DNA of 64,000 bases from Euryodendron excelsum (taxonomy: Eukaryota; Streptophyta; Magnoliopsida; Ericales; Pentaphylacaceae): NCBI GenBank assembly GCA_033060915.1, contig CM065388.1, positions 38,086,501 through 38,150,500 of the forward strand, given 5' to 3'. The notes below the pieces were generated by a model. It did no database searches and was not told the DNA's origin. It saw only the letters and a list, made by a program, of their open reading frames with translations. Every line of letters starts with the position of its first letter. The first letter of the stretch is position 1. The translations under genes and the position numbers were made by a program. Positions 20,060 through 30,500 of this stretch are shown piece after piece.

Positions 20060-21014
20060 AAATTTAAAATTATCAGTTTGGGCTAGTTTGGTTTATAATA
20101 GACATGGTTCGATTCCCCATTCCAGAATTAGAGAATCGATCATCATTGGTTTGGTTCTGGGTTTGTTCTCAAACCAACCCATGTGCACCCCTACTGAACG
20201 TGGTACTTTTCAAAGCCAAGACCATAAGTGGTTTCGTGTTGGGTTGATTTCCACATCTGTAAGAGTTGGGTGTATGTGTGAAAAGAAAAACTTCAAATAT
20301 AATAACAATGACAACTATTAGCAAACTAAAATAATTTAAATGCCTTTCATGATAAACAATATCAACAAAAAAAATTTTCTAAGCAAAAGATAAAATAAAT
20401 AGAGAAGTTAAAGTTTTCATAGTATAAAATAAAAAAAATTTCACTCTACGAAGATAATATTAAAAAAAAACCTTGGAAATTTGGTGGTCATCCCTTCTAG
20501 CATGCCCTCTGGAGTTCGGATCCACAACTAGCCATCACTATAAATTCCTGTCAATCAAGAGTATTTGCAGTTAGCACTCATTTAAAAATAAAAATTGCTA
20601 TTCTTAAAGAAATTTTGTACAGAAATTGTTGCTAGAATGATCTGGCAGTAATAGTACTGTAATAAAAAGTTATTATAGTAGATATTTTATTTTAAAGTGA
20701 AAGATTCTCATTAAGACACATCATTTTGTATGAATATCTATGTATAACATAACTACTTACCATAGAAAGGACTAAATAATTAAATTAATATGGGACATGC
20801 TTTTTAATTTAATTACTGTGCAATCTAATAAAGTAGCAACAGAACAAATTAGATGGAAAAAAAAAGCTAAACATTTCCATAAAACAACAAAAAAAAAAAA
20901 AAAAGGAAAGAAGACCCAATAGCTATATAGATCTCTAGAGAGAGTGTGAGATCTTTTTGTGAGAATCCATGAATGCAATAGGGAGGAGGAAACACGATTG
21001 AGGACTTTGTTGCC
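20060..21014. other. Intergenic AT-rich stretch
   Basis: Continues the sequence into which the hAT element inserted. 20105-20120 contains GGTTCGATTCCCC, which looks like a Pol III B box, but no tRNA fold surrounds it. A-rich runs occur at 20460 and 20885. No gene is supported. Confidence 0.4.
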
Positions 21015-22436
21015 CTTTTTGTTTTTGATAAGTAAGATGCTTATATAGAAAGATAGAAAAACAAGTACAAACTATAAGGGGCATCCCCTAGGAAGACCTA
21101 CAACAAACATCCAACAAGGGCAGAAAAACCACCCAATATCCAAAGCTAAACAAAGAAAACAAGACGGCCCATCAAAAGTGTACCAACAGGCAACTTAGAC
21201 ATAAAAAAAAAAATGATCTGAAAGTCTTCATCTAGCTTGTAGACTAAGGTTCTCCATAAACCTCGCAAACCCTGAGCAACTAACCAAACGGCCTTGAACC
21301 AATGTCTTAACTAAATCTAAAACAGTCATAACATCCCAGTATTTGTTATAAAAAATTTTCTTATTTCTCTCATTCCAAATCACATAGACAACAACAGCTA
21401 AGCCAAGACGGCACATCAGCTTCTTTAAAGACTTCCCTCGAAATAAGCCGACTGCCCAACCAAGTATGCTAGGCTAATCATTAACTAGGCATTGAATCCC
21501 ACAATCATGAAAAAGAGAAAGCTAAATCCTATTAGAGAACACACATTGAAAGAACATATGGGAATGGTTCTCTACAAGACTTTGGCAAAACTCAGAACTA
21601 ATATTCTGCACCACCCCATAAGTCTGCAACTTATCTTAAGTAGGCAAATGCTTCCTAATGGCCAACCACAAAAAAAAGCTATGTCATTGTACAGACTTAG
21701 AAAACTAGACCAGGTGCTTCCAATTCACAATACTGCCATGAGATTTGATAGCTTGCCAAGCTGAACGCACACTGAATCTTTCCCTAGAATTCAGAATCCA
21801 AACTGCTATATCCATCTGAGAAGAACTAGGAAACAAATTGGCAGGCATATTCTTCAAAGACAACAACTTAGGTGAATTTGCAACAAGCCAACGCCATTGA
21901 TTCCCATTAATAATACAACTCACCTTAGCATCCCACCCAAGCCCTGAATCATATATGACTCTATCTCCCATTTGAGAATGAATAGAGCTAGAAGGTAACC
22001 AATAACCAAACCACAAAGAGATAGACTCACTATTGCCCACCTTATATTTAATCAAAGGCCTAGCAATTTCTCGAAACCCCATAATTTTCCTCCATGTCCA
22101 AGAACTATCCCAAGGAACTTTAGCAACCCAAAACTAAGCCTTAGAGAGAAGATTAGCTTTAACCCATCGAACCCACATTGAATGAGAATTAGGTTAGCAT
22201 AATAACCAGATACACTTCAAAATGGCAGCCTTGTTCCGCTCTCGAATCTTCTTAATGCCAAGCCCCCCTTCCTCTTTAGGTCGAGTGACGTCCTCCCAAG
22301 CTACTGTCTTCAAATCAATACCCTTCTAAAGAAAAGCTCTCAAGTAATGCTCAATTCGTTTAGTAACTTCAACTGAAAGAATAAAATGATTAGACCAGTA
22401 ACACGGAATGCTAAACAACACAAAGTTCACCAATTG
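21015..22436 (-). pseudogene. LINE (non-LTR) reverse transcriptase C-terminus, 5'-truncated
   Basis: Read leftward from 22436 the fragments give the RT tail (QLVNFVLFSIPCYW, then KEEGGLGIKKIRERNKAAIL), a region with SESISLWFGYWLPSS and WILNSRERFSVRSAWQA, and a final zinc-binding-like tail (CRLGLAVVVYVIWNERNKKIF). This order is typical of plant LINE ORF2 and RT zinc-binding (zf-RVT) proteins. Several stops and frameshifts interrupt it. The left end (TTTTTGATAAGTAAGATGCTT, on the + strand near 21015) looks like a LINE 3' terminus. The catalytic RT core is missing, consistent with 5' truncation. Confidence 0.82.
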
Positions 22437-22550
22437 GAGTGATCGTCACATGATATAATCCCCCACTTTAAGCTTTGTAAAAATTTTCTAGTTTTTCATA
22501 AGAAGATGATTTAAAAACAGGGGAAATTGGCAACATATTTTCCACATAAT

Positions 22551-22827
22551 GTGGGTTAAGAGAAATTATCTAGAGTGACCGTCACACGATATCATCACAT
22601 CGACGTAGTGTGACAATTTATTCGTATGATGTCATGTGTAGATAGAAATAATACTTTTTGAGAAATTATAACCATTCTTCTAAGTCCTAAATGTATGGTG
22701 GTTTTCAATTTAAAATTTTTGGGCATGTAAAAAATTTCACTCGTGTCACAATTTAAATAAAATGTCACACCGCCTAAGTATGATAATGTGATGTGATAGT
22801 CACCTTGAATAATTACTCGTGGGTTAG
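22551..22827. repeat. MULE-type MITE with 9-bp target duplication
   Basis: Arms at 22560-22612 and about 22764-22818 are imperfect inverted repeats (GAGAAATTATC...GTGACCGTCACAC versus GAGTAATTATTC...GTGACTATCACAT). Flanks GTGGGTTAA (22551-22559) and GTGGGTTAG (22819-22827) are 9-bp direct repeats with one difference. Long arms with a 9-bp duplication are typical of Mutator-like MITEs. A fragment of the same arm (GAGTGATCGTCACATGATAT) abuts the LINE end at 22438. Confidence 0.8.
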
Positions 22828-23344
22828 TGGGTTATTCAAAATATTACATATTGAGCCTTATATTTAAATAAATATAACTATAAAAGATAACTCATTGCAA
22901 GATTAGAGAATTACTCTTTGTTTTAGTCTTTTTTTTTTTGCTTAAAACGAAAATTTATCAAGACAACTGTACATATGTACTTACTATAAGGTAGAGATTA
23001 AGAGCGATGAGAACATAACATGATTGGACATAGATGTGCCATTCTGGTTCAATTTTGTGCACAATTTGATAAAAAAAAAATGATCGAAAATCAACAAGAA
23101 GAGAAATAGATTAGATTTGTTTGAGTCTTAAATATGATTATAAAGTAAGGGCTATTTTATAAAAGGGTTAAAATATAAATATAGATTAGACTAAGAGCAA
23201 TGAGAACATAATATTCAAATTTCTTTAGAGCTTGTTTGAAACTTGGAGGAGAGAAGGGAGGGAAAATTTTAAAAGTTTCTCTCTCCTTGTTTGATTCTAC
23301 TAAAATTATACAAACATAAGTGAGTATATCATGCATATACTTTT
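22828..23344. other. Intergenic AT-rich stretch
   Basis: No gene or named repeat recognised. GATTAAGAGCGATGAGAACATAA near 22987 has a close copy at about 23191 (TAAGAGCAATGAGAACATAA), perhaps a short dispersed repeat. Confidence 0.35.
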
Positions 23345-23721
23345 TGTTGGTATTCGGGTCGGATATTGGACCCAAATTGGGCACCCATGGTGGGTTGACC
23401 CAGTAACCAAATGGGTACAGACATGTCTGTTAAAGAACATATATATCCCATTGGTTGGTGTCCTATCATAGGTGCCTCTTGGGTGTCTATATAAACACCA
23501 AGTGCAACCAACGATAAATATTTGATTATCTATAATCTCTCTCTGTCTCTGCAAATATACAGATGTAAAGAATAACCTTTTGTGTTATGAAAATACAATA
23601 TTGTTCTTCATTGTAACAACACTAGCAGCTTGAAATCAGTACATAAAACATCCTCTTCGATTCCGTAAGCATTCAAGGTACGAGCTTAATCCGCTTCCAC
23701 ATTAGTTTATGATTTCTTACA
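23345..23721 (+). repeat. Copia-like 5' LTR
   Basis: 377 bp, TGTTGGTATTCGG to TTTCTTACA. A TATA box (TCTATATAAACACC) lies near 23489 and the end is followed at once by a tRNA-Met primer site. No second copy is in the window. Confidence 0.75.
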
Positions 23722-24608
23722 TTGGTATTAGAGCAAGTTAGGGTGTTCTCATTATTGTAGTATGGTTTATGTGAAGCTAAGATGCCATTACATGTGTTTA
23801 TATGCATTGTTTTGCAAAAAACTTCAAATAGGCGTTAATGGTGATGCAGACAAACGGTCACAAAATTGCCTAATTTTTTAGTACAATGTAGTCTATACAC
23901 TGTCGGTTATATCTGGAAAGTTTTGACGTTAAAAGCCTTATGGATTGAGAGAAAATTGCAACCCTAGTTACGATTATAAAAATTTTGTATGTTTCGTTTT
24001 CTCTCGACATTGATATTTGATTGCTGAATTTATATGGTTGTAATCGTCTTCTATAGACCTTTCTAATGACATATTATTTGTGTCATTTGGACTTACGGTT
24101 TGAGAGCTATGGTTATCAGAAGTTAGCCCTAAAATTCTTATTAGAATTCTTCAAGGAAGAAGAAAAACAGTTACTGAAAATGATTTTTAGCATTGTTTTT
24201 ATTTTGGTTTTTTTTGTAGAATGCTCCAAATTTGATTTTCTATTTTTAAATATATTTCTCAAAATTTTTTTTTGAAAATTTAAAAAATATTATTTTTGAT
24301 TTTATTTTATGAAAAAAATAAAAAAAGGAAATCTAAGCCCACTCGTAAGCGCGGTGCATGCAAGACTGTTTGAGGTCGTTGTTTTGGTGTTCCGGGCTTC
24401 TGGTATTCTGTTCTTAGTATTGGGATACTCTCCGTTTTTTTAGGAGCTTCCAGATATTTTCTGTGAATTTATTTTTGGTATTTTTTTAACTTTTTAAAAT
24501 TTGAAAAATTATAATAAATGCCTAATTGCTTATGTTGTCCTTGAATATGTTGTAATTGAGTATTGTAGCATATTGGATAATTTAGTTAGCATTTATTTTG
24601 TTGATTAG
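23722..24608 (+). mobile_element. Primer site and truncated interior of the copia-like element
   Basis: Begins TTGGTATTAGAGCAAGTT, a tRNA-Met type primer-binding site. The remaining about 870 bp has no recognisable gag or pol frame and ends where the Ogre-like LTR starts, so the element was probably cut by that insertion or had already decayed. Confidence 0.6.
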
Positions 24609-24609
24609 T

Positions 24610-26960
24610 GTAAGCACCCTATTTTGCCCGCACGACAATCTCTGGTCCAAAACAATTCTTCTAGTAAAACATCATAACACTATCAAGCCCAAACTAACTT
24701 TTCAAACCCCAGTCCAGTCAATTGATCGTTTTTTGGGTCTATAGAGCCCAATTGAAGTTAAAAAGACCAAAATACTCTTAGGTAGTCCAGACAGCTTTCT
24801 GAGACCATGCGGTCTCTAAAACCAATTGCCACCGTCAGAGTGACGAAAACACTTAAAAACTTTTAACGGTTCACTTTTGGCACTTGCTAGCCTACTAATG
24901 TAGAATGTCTGTTATGCCTTTTGGCATCCGGTAATTTCTTGAGATCAGGCAGTCTCCGGAACCAATACTAAACCGTCAGAGTGACAGAAACACTCACAAA
25001 CCTGTAAGCCGTTGGAGTGATGAGAACACTCACCAGGTCGACATGAGTATTCCATAAAAACCCCCAGTGTCATAGGACCGAAATTGCCCGTGGCTGCGGC
25101 ACATTTTTTGAAGAAATAGAGACCTTCGAAAACGAACTCATTACAATCGTCGAAGTGACGGAAACACTCGTAAACCCAGGTCAACATCAACGCCTGCTAA
25201 CCCGACAAGGTGAAAAATGACCAACCTTGGCACGTTTTGAAAGAAAGCACAAAGTCCTGAAAATGGTAAGGCCACCCACCATGTTGCCCCTAAGTAGCTT
25301 GACACATCCTCGAGAAAATAGTAAGCCCTCGAGACTGTAAGTCCACCCTCTATGATTGTCCCTTGACACTCCAACACGTTCAAAATGCCAATCAAACTGA
25401 CTCTAGACCCATTCTGGTGATACTCGGTCAAAATGACCATTTTATTGCTAGGTATTCCGACACGTCCTTTGAGAAAGCACCAATCCCTTAAAACAGTAAG
25501 ACCACCTTCTCAAATTGTCTCTAGATGGTCCGGCATGTTTGATATTCCAATCAAATCCATCTCGACCCCATTTCGACAAATTTCAATCAAAATAACCATT
25601 TTGCCCCTGGTGGCTCAGGAAATTCCTAAACCACACTGGCTCTGGGTACCAAACCGGCATTCATTGGGATACTAAGCTAAACATACATGTCCATTTCCAA
25701 GCAAGTCCCTTAACTCGAAATACTTCTAAGACAACAAAGGCTTCCTGAAGTATCTCACAAATGCTCCGCTAGGGTCGTCTTTTTCTCTGATTCCCTGATT
25801 AAAATGCCGTAAGCACCCTATTTTTGCATGCTTGGCAATCTCCGGTCCAACCTATCTTCCAGTAAAACGTCACAACACTATCAAGCCCAAACTGGCTTTT
25901 CAAACTCTAGTCCAATCAATAAGTCCCTTCTCGGGCCCGTAGGGCTCGATTGAAGCCAAAAAGACCAAAATGCCACTAGGCTTTCTAAGGTAGCTTTCAG
26001 AGACTAGGTGATCTCCGAAACCAATCACCGCTGGGAGTGATGGAAACACTCATAAACTTTAAGCTGTTGGAGTGGTGAGAACACTCACCAGGTTAACATG
26101 AATTTTGCCACTAAACCACCTAGTGTCACGGGACCGAATGTGGCTCTTGGCCATGCTACGTTTATAGAAAAAAAGAAAGACCTCTGGAAACCAACCCGTT
26201 ACAATTGTCAGAATGACAGAAACACTTGTAAGCTCAGGTCGACACCGACACTTACTACCCGTCTTGATGAAAAATGACCAAACTACCCCTTGGGCATGAT
26301 GGCACGTCTTGCGAGAAAGTACAAACTCCTCGAGACGATAAGTCCATCCAACTCGGCACGTCTTGCGACAAAGTACAAACTCCTCGAGACGATAAGTCCA
26401 TCCAACTCGGCACGTCTTGCGACAAAGTACAAACTCCTCGAAATGGTAAGGCCATATAACTCAGCACAGCTTCAAGAAAGTACCAAGTCCTCCATATGGT
26501 AAGTCCACTTTACAGGATTATTCCCAGACAATTCGGCATGTTCAATATGCCATTCCTGTCGACTCCGGACCAATTCCAATGATGCTCATTCAAAAAGACC
26601 AAACTGCCCTTAAGGCACCGCCGACACATCCTTTAAGAAAGTACTAATCCCTCGAGACAGTAAGGCCACCTTCTCAAACTGTCTCTAGACAGTTTGGCAC
26701 GTTCGATATTCCACTTAAATCCATCTTGACCCCATACTAGCAATTTTTGATCAAAATAACCATTTTGCCCCTGGTGGTCCAGGCATTTCTTAAATTATGT
26801 TGGTTTTGGGTACCAAACCAGCATTTATTGGGATACCTCACTGAACATCCCCATCCATTTTCAAGCGAGTCACTTGGCTCGAAACACCTCTTCGTCAACA
26901 AAAGCTTCCCGGAGCATCTCACAGACGCTCTGCTAGGGTTGTCTTTTCCTTCGATTTTCT
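24610..26960. repeat. 1.2-kb tandem duplication inside the long LTR
   Basis: GTAAGCACCCTATTTTTGC-type sequence begins at 24610 and again at 25809 (period 1199). Matching landmarks follow in order in both units: CACAACACTATCAAGCCCAA, GGTACCAAACC.GCATT, and GATTAAAATGCC / ATTAAAACGCAC at the ends. The copies differ at many positions and by indels, so the duplication is old. Confidence 0.9.
26301..26462. repeat. Three 54-bp tandem repeats in the second unit
   Basis: GGCACGTCTTGCGA(G/C)AAAGT starts copies at 26301, 26355 and 26409. Copies one and two are nearly identical; the third diverges after CTCCTCGA. The first 1.2-kb unit has only degenerate equivalents, so this triplication arose after the larger duplication. 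Confidence 0.95.
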
Positions 26961-26961
26961 A

Positions 26962-27361
26962 ATTAAAACGCACTATCAAATGACTTAAGAAATGTTTAAA
27001 TTAAGAAATTTTCAAAAGCCTTTCCTTAGTTATTTCCATCAATACAGCTCAATTAAAAGATAGCTTCCTTAAGCATCCGATCGCATGGCCCGAAAGATGC
27101 CACTTTGAAAAACCCTTGGATGAGAAGCTCTGCCAAGGACGACTTTTTATTCAATTTCCTAATTAAAACGCATTGTCAAATGACTTGAGAAATGTGTAAA
27201 TTAGGCAATTCCCTGAAACTTGTTTGGAGAACCTCCCATCAATACAGTTCGATTGAGGAGATCGCTTCTCGAAGGCCACGATCATATGGTGCAAAAATTA
27301 CCATTTCCAAAAATCCTCGAAGCGTCTCACAGATGCTCCAAAAAGCTTATTTTCATACACG
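26962..27361. repeat. 200-bp tandem duplication in the long LTR
   Basis: ATTAAAACGCA.T.TCAAATGA begins at 26962 and again at 27162. Shared landmarks are CATCAATACAG and TTCGA/GATCGC-type words. Copies are diverged. Confidence 0.75.
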
Positions 27362-27706
27362 CTTCTAGAAAAAGTATCTCCATCATTCAGAATCTTTTGA
27401 AGCTCCATGAGGGCTCCTAGTTCATGAGAAATAGCGGAGGAATGTCGTGAACACGACCAATTTTTTTGAATCTTTTCCGAATTGCACAAATATCAAAGTG
27501 AAGTAGCCATAAGAGTTCCCGGTAGTGGAGCGTGTGCTACATGTGTCCAAAAAATTATCGAATCGCCCAAAAACTTTGCTTACTCCATAAGTCAGGGTAG
27601 TACAAGGATGTCACGTGGCATCCTGTGAATGGAAGAGTACTAGCACAATAGGGCGAATTTTGCCTAAACATATGTAGAGCATGCACTAAACCCTTAGGAT
27701 ATTGCC

Positions 27707-27714
27707 TATAAATA
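27707..27714 (+). promoter_or_regulatory. Probable LTR TATA box
   Basis: TATAAATA in the context GCCTATAAATAGCAGG, roughly 1.7 kb before the primer-binding site; transcription would start near 27740. Confidence 0.55.
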
Positions 27715-28179
27715 GCAGGCGACCTCCTGTGTATTCCAGACTTGAAAACAGTAGCAATACTTTACCAAATTCAATCTGGAGCTCTGAAATTCAAGAAAAC
27801 CCTAAGTTCTTGAAAGCTCCAAGCCAATTCAAGCCTTCTCTCCCATTTCATCTCTTCTCGCTCTAAGCTCACTTAAGCTTTCTCTATTTTACCCCTCCAT
27901 CTTCAACTTCCCATTCTTACATGCTTAAAACAAAAGGGTTCTTAGGCCATGCTTAGAGGAAGCCTATGAGAGCTACTGGTTAGGGGATCTCTCATAGGTC
28001 TACTTGAACATAGTATGGCCCCTTAAAATGTGATGTAGCCTTCAATCTTGTATACTTCATGACCCTTTGCATATAAATGTTATATTGTTCATGTATTGTT
28101 TGCCTTGGCTTCATTTTTTATGCTTAAAAACCTTTTTCAAAACCACCATTGGTTCTATTTTCAAGAGTTCTACAAAGTT

Positions 28180-28920
28180 CATGTTAAAATAATTTTCTAA
28201 GAAGGCCTTTAAGTTGGAGTTCTTGAAGTTTAAGCCAAGAACCCTAGTTTTCCAAGCCTTAGAAAGCTCTCCAAAAACCTCCAATTTCTACCCTTACATC
28301 CATGCATTTCACTCACTTGAGTTACATGAAGATGGTTTCCAAAAACCCCTCTCTAAAAGAAGTTTGCAATATCTTCAAAGCTTTCAAAAACAACCCTCCG
28401 TAGGGAGGTTTTCAATTATTTTACTCTTTTGAGTTTTGAAGTTGGAATGGTCTTAAGGAAGCCCTCTTTGGAGTGGTTTTCATCAAAACAACCATATGAG
28501 TCCTACCTCACTAGAGTGGTTTTAATACCCTCAAAGGTAGTTTTCAAAACAACTTTCCTTAAGGAGGTTTTCAAAAAGTTTACTCTCTTGAGTTTGCACA
28601 AAATTAGTTTACAAAACAACCTCCATTTGAGGGGTTTTCATGCTTTCAAATGGTTTTCAAAACTACCTATCCCATATTGATTTTCAAAGTTTTGCTCTCT
28701 TAAGTTTGTGACTAAAATAGTTACAAGGTGACCCTCTTTGGAGTGGTTTGCAATAATCCACCATATAAACCCTATACTTACTTTAGCGGTTTTCATAAAA
28801 ATAGTTTTTAAAACATGCAACTCTCTTGAGTTGATTTCCAAAAGTTTTCACATAACATGACAAGGTCTTCAAGCTTTCAAATGGTTTTCAAGACCCCGTT
28901 TTCAAAATTTTAAAGTAGAT
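28180..28920. repeat. Degenerate short-period repeats in R-U5 of the long LTR
   Basis: Phrases CTCTTGAGTTTG, CCCTCTTTGGAGTGGTTT and TTTTCAAAAC recur at irregular intervals of roughly 120-150 bp. They look like an old, decayed tandem array. Confidence 0.6.
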
Positions 28921-29412
28921 ACAAGTAGATTATTAGTAACCGATGATTCAAATGAGTGAATTAAAGGTGATTAGATATGTAGGTGCCAAAAACGCAGTGT
29001 AGGGTGATGAATTTAGGATATATTCTTCACGCGTAACTAACCCCTGAACCATGGATTTTTGTTTCAAATATCAAAATCAGAGTCACGTTTTCAAAAGGGC
29101 TTTAAAACATTTCAAAAGGTTACTAAAAACCTCTTTTCTAAAAACCTTCTTAAGAAAAGCATTTCTTAAACCTTTTTGAAAAACCTATCTTTAGTCTTTA
29201 GATTACACTTAGCTTTTAAGTGACCTAACACATCTTTAACTATGTTAGATGGTGACTCTAAAAGTTTTTCAAAAGCGTTTATTCAAATCAAAAAGAAATT
29301 TTCAAGTTCAAACCCCCGTCAATTTCTCCTTTTAGGAGCGTAAGTTCTAATAGAGAGAGTATCAAGCTTTATCCGAGCCAGGAGGGCTTAGGTAAAAAAA
29401 CGGGGTGGGACA

Positions 29413-30500
29413 GCTGGCGACTCTACTGGGGACTACTTAGAGGGTTAGGCTATTAGCATGCCTCTTCACCCTTCACTCACCTAAAATCTCTAGTTACTTT
29501 GTCCAGTCCTATCCACTTTTCAAAATTTTCAAACTTTCAAAAGTTCGCAAAATCTTAAATGTTCAAAATCAAACACCATCATCAAAAAGATTTTTCAAAC
29601 AAGTGCCATCACTTGCATTCATTATTCATTCTCTTGCATTGATTTTCATGTGCATGCTCTTGCATTGACTTCTACATGCATGCTCTTGTATTACTTTTCA
29701 TATTGATGCTCTTGCATTGATCATCTATTTATCTTGCTTTGAGTTTGTTGAAAAGTATTAACTTTTTGTATTTCTGCTGTAGGTAAACCCTTATTCACAT
29801 TTATTTTATATTGTGTTAATGCTTTAATTGCCATGAATGCATGAATGATACAAGATGGAGGTGTTGTTGGGCTCTTTCCTCCAATTGCAAAAATGTCACA
29901 CACACATGGAGGCAATCACAAGCATTGCATTTGTACTTGCATTTATTACTTGTTAATACCATTTAGTTAGAAGGGGAAACAGTACATTGGTTGTCAGCAG
30001 ATGCAATGTCTCTTTATTACCTGACAGCCTTTAGATAGCTCCCCCGCTCGAATCATCAATCAAAGATGGAGTTCACCCTTTTGGGGATGGATGCCGGAGG
30101 TTTTCAAATTTGGGAATCGAACTTTCTAGGAAGCATTAGTCAACCCCTAACCTCATACTCATGTAGCACCCCCTGCAGAGTCGAACCTCTGCCGAAATTA
30201 AGACACACGCATCAATTTCAAAAACCAAGAAGGAAAGAGCAACTGCTTTACATTTCCTTACTCATGTCCATTAAACTGTTTAATTACTGTCATTGTGATG
30301 TTCATGTATTTTACTACCATTATATTGTTCATGCATCAATATTTATTTTGTGACACGAATCCCAAATGTGATTCAAAGTCATTGCATTTTTATGCATATG
30401 ATCAACCTAACGAGAATGGTCTAAAACCACTCGCATTCAAATCAAAGCCTACTCGAACTCTTAAGGGTTTCTCATGACCCTAATAATTCATAGCATGCAT
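29413..30500 (+). mobile_element. Ogre-type primer site and leader
   Basis: TGGCGACTCTACTGGGGA at 29415-29432 directly follows the LTR; Ogre elements use a primer site of this form (tRNA-Arg, from memory). The following kilobase is leader-like, with repeated TGCATGCTCTTGCATTGA words near 29630-29720 and no gag. The element therefore lacks its coding body in this window, and its right limit is uncertain. Confidence 0.6.

Larger units (their letters stand above)
24609..29412 (+). repeat. Very long (about 4.8 kb) LTR of an Ogre/Tat-type element
   Basis: Starts TGTAAGCACCC and ends GGGTGGGACA immediately before an Ogre-type primer site. A TATA box (TATAAATA, 27707-27714) with downstream polypyrimidine sequence fits a U3/R boundary, leaving about 1.7 kb of R-U5. 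LTRs of several kilobases are known for Ogre elements. The first 1.2 kb is tandemly duplicated (24610-25808 and from 25809), so the true LTR start could instead be at 25808. No second LTR is in the window. Confidence 0.75.

Noticed and set aside
20105..20120. B-box-like GGTTCGATTCCCC
   Set aside because: No A box at a suitable distance and no tRNA fold.
30160..30210. tRNA-like T-arm on the minus strand (GCAGA-GGTTCGAC-TCTGC)
   Set aside because: No acceptor, D-arm or anticodon arm can be formed with the flanking sequence.
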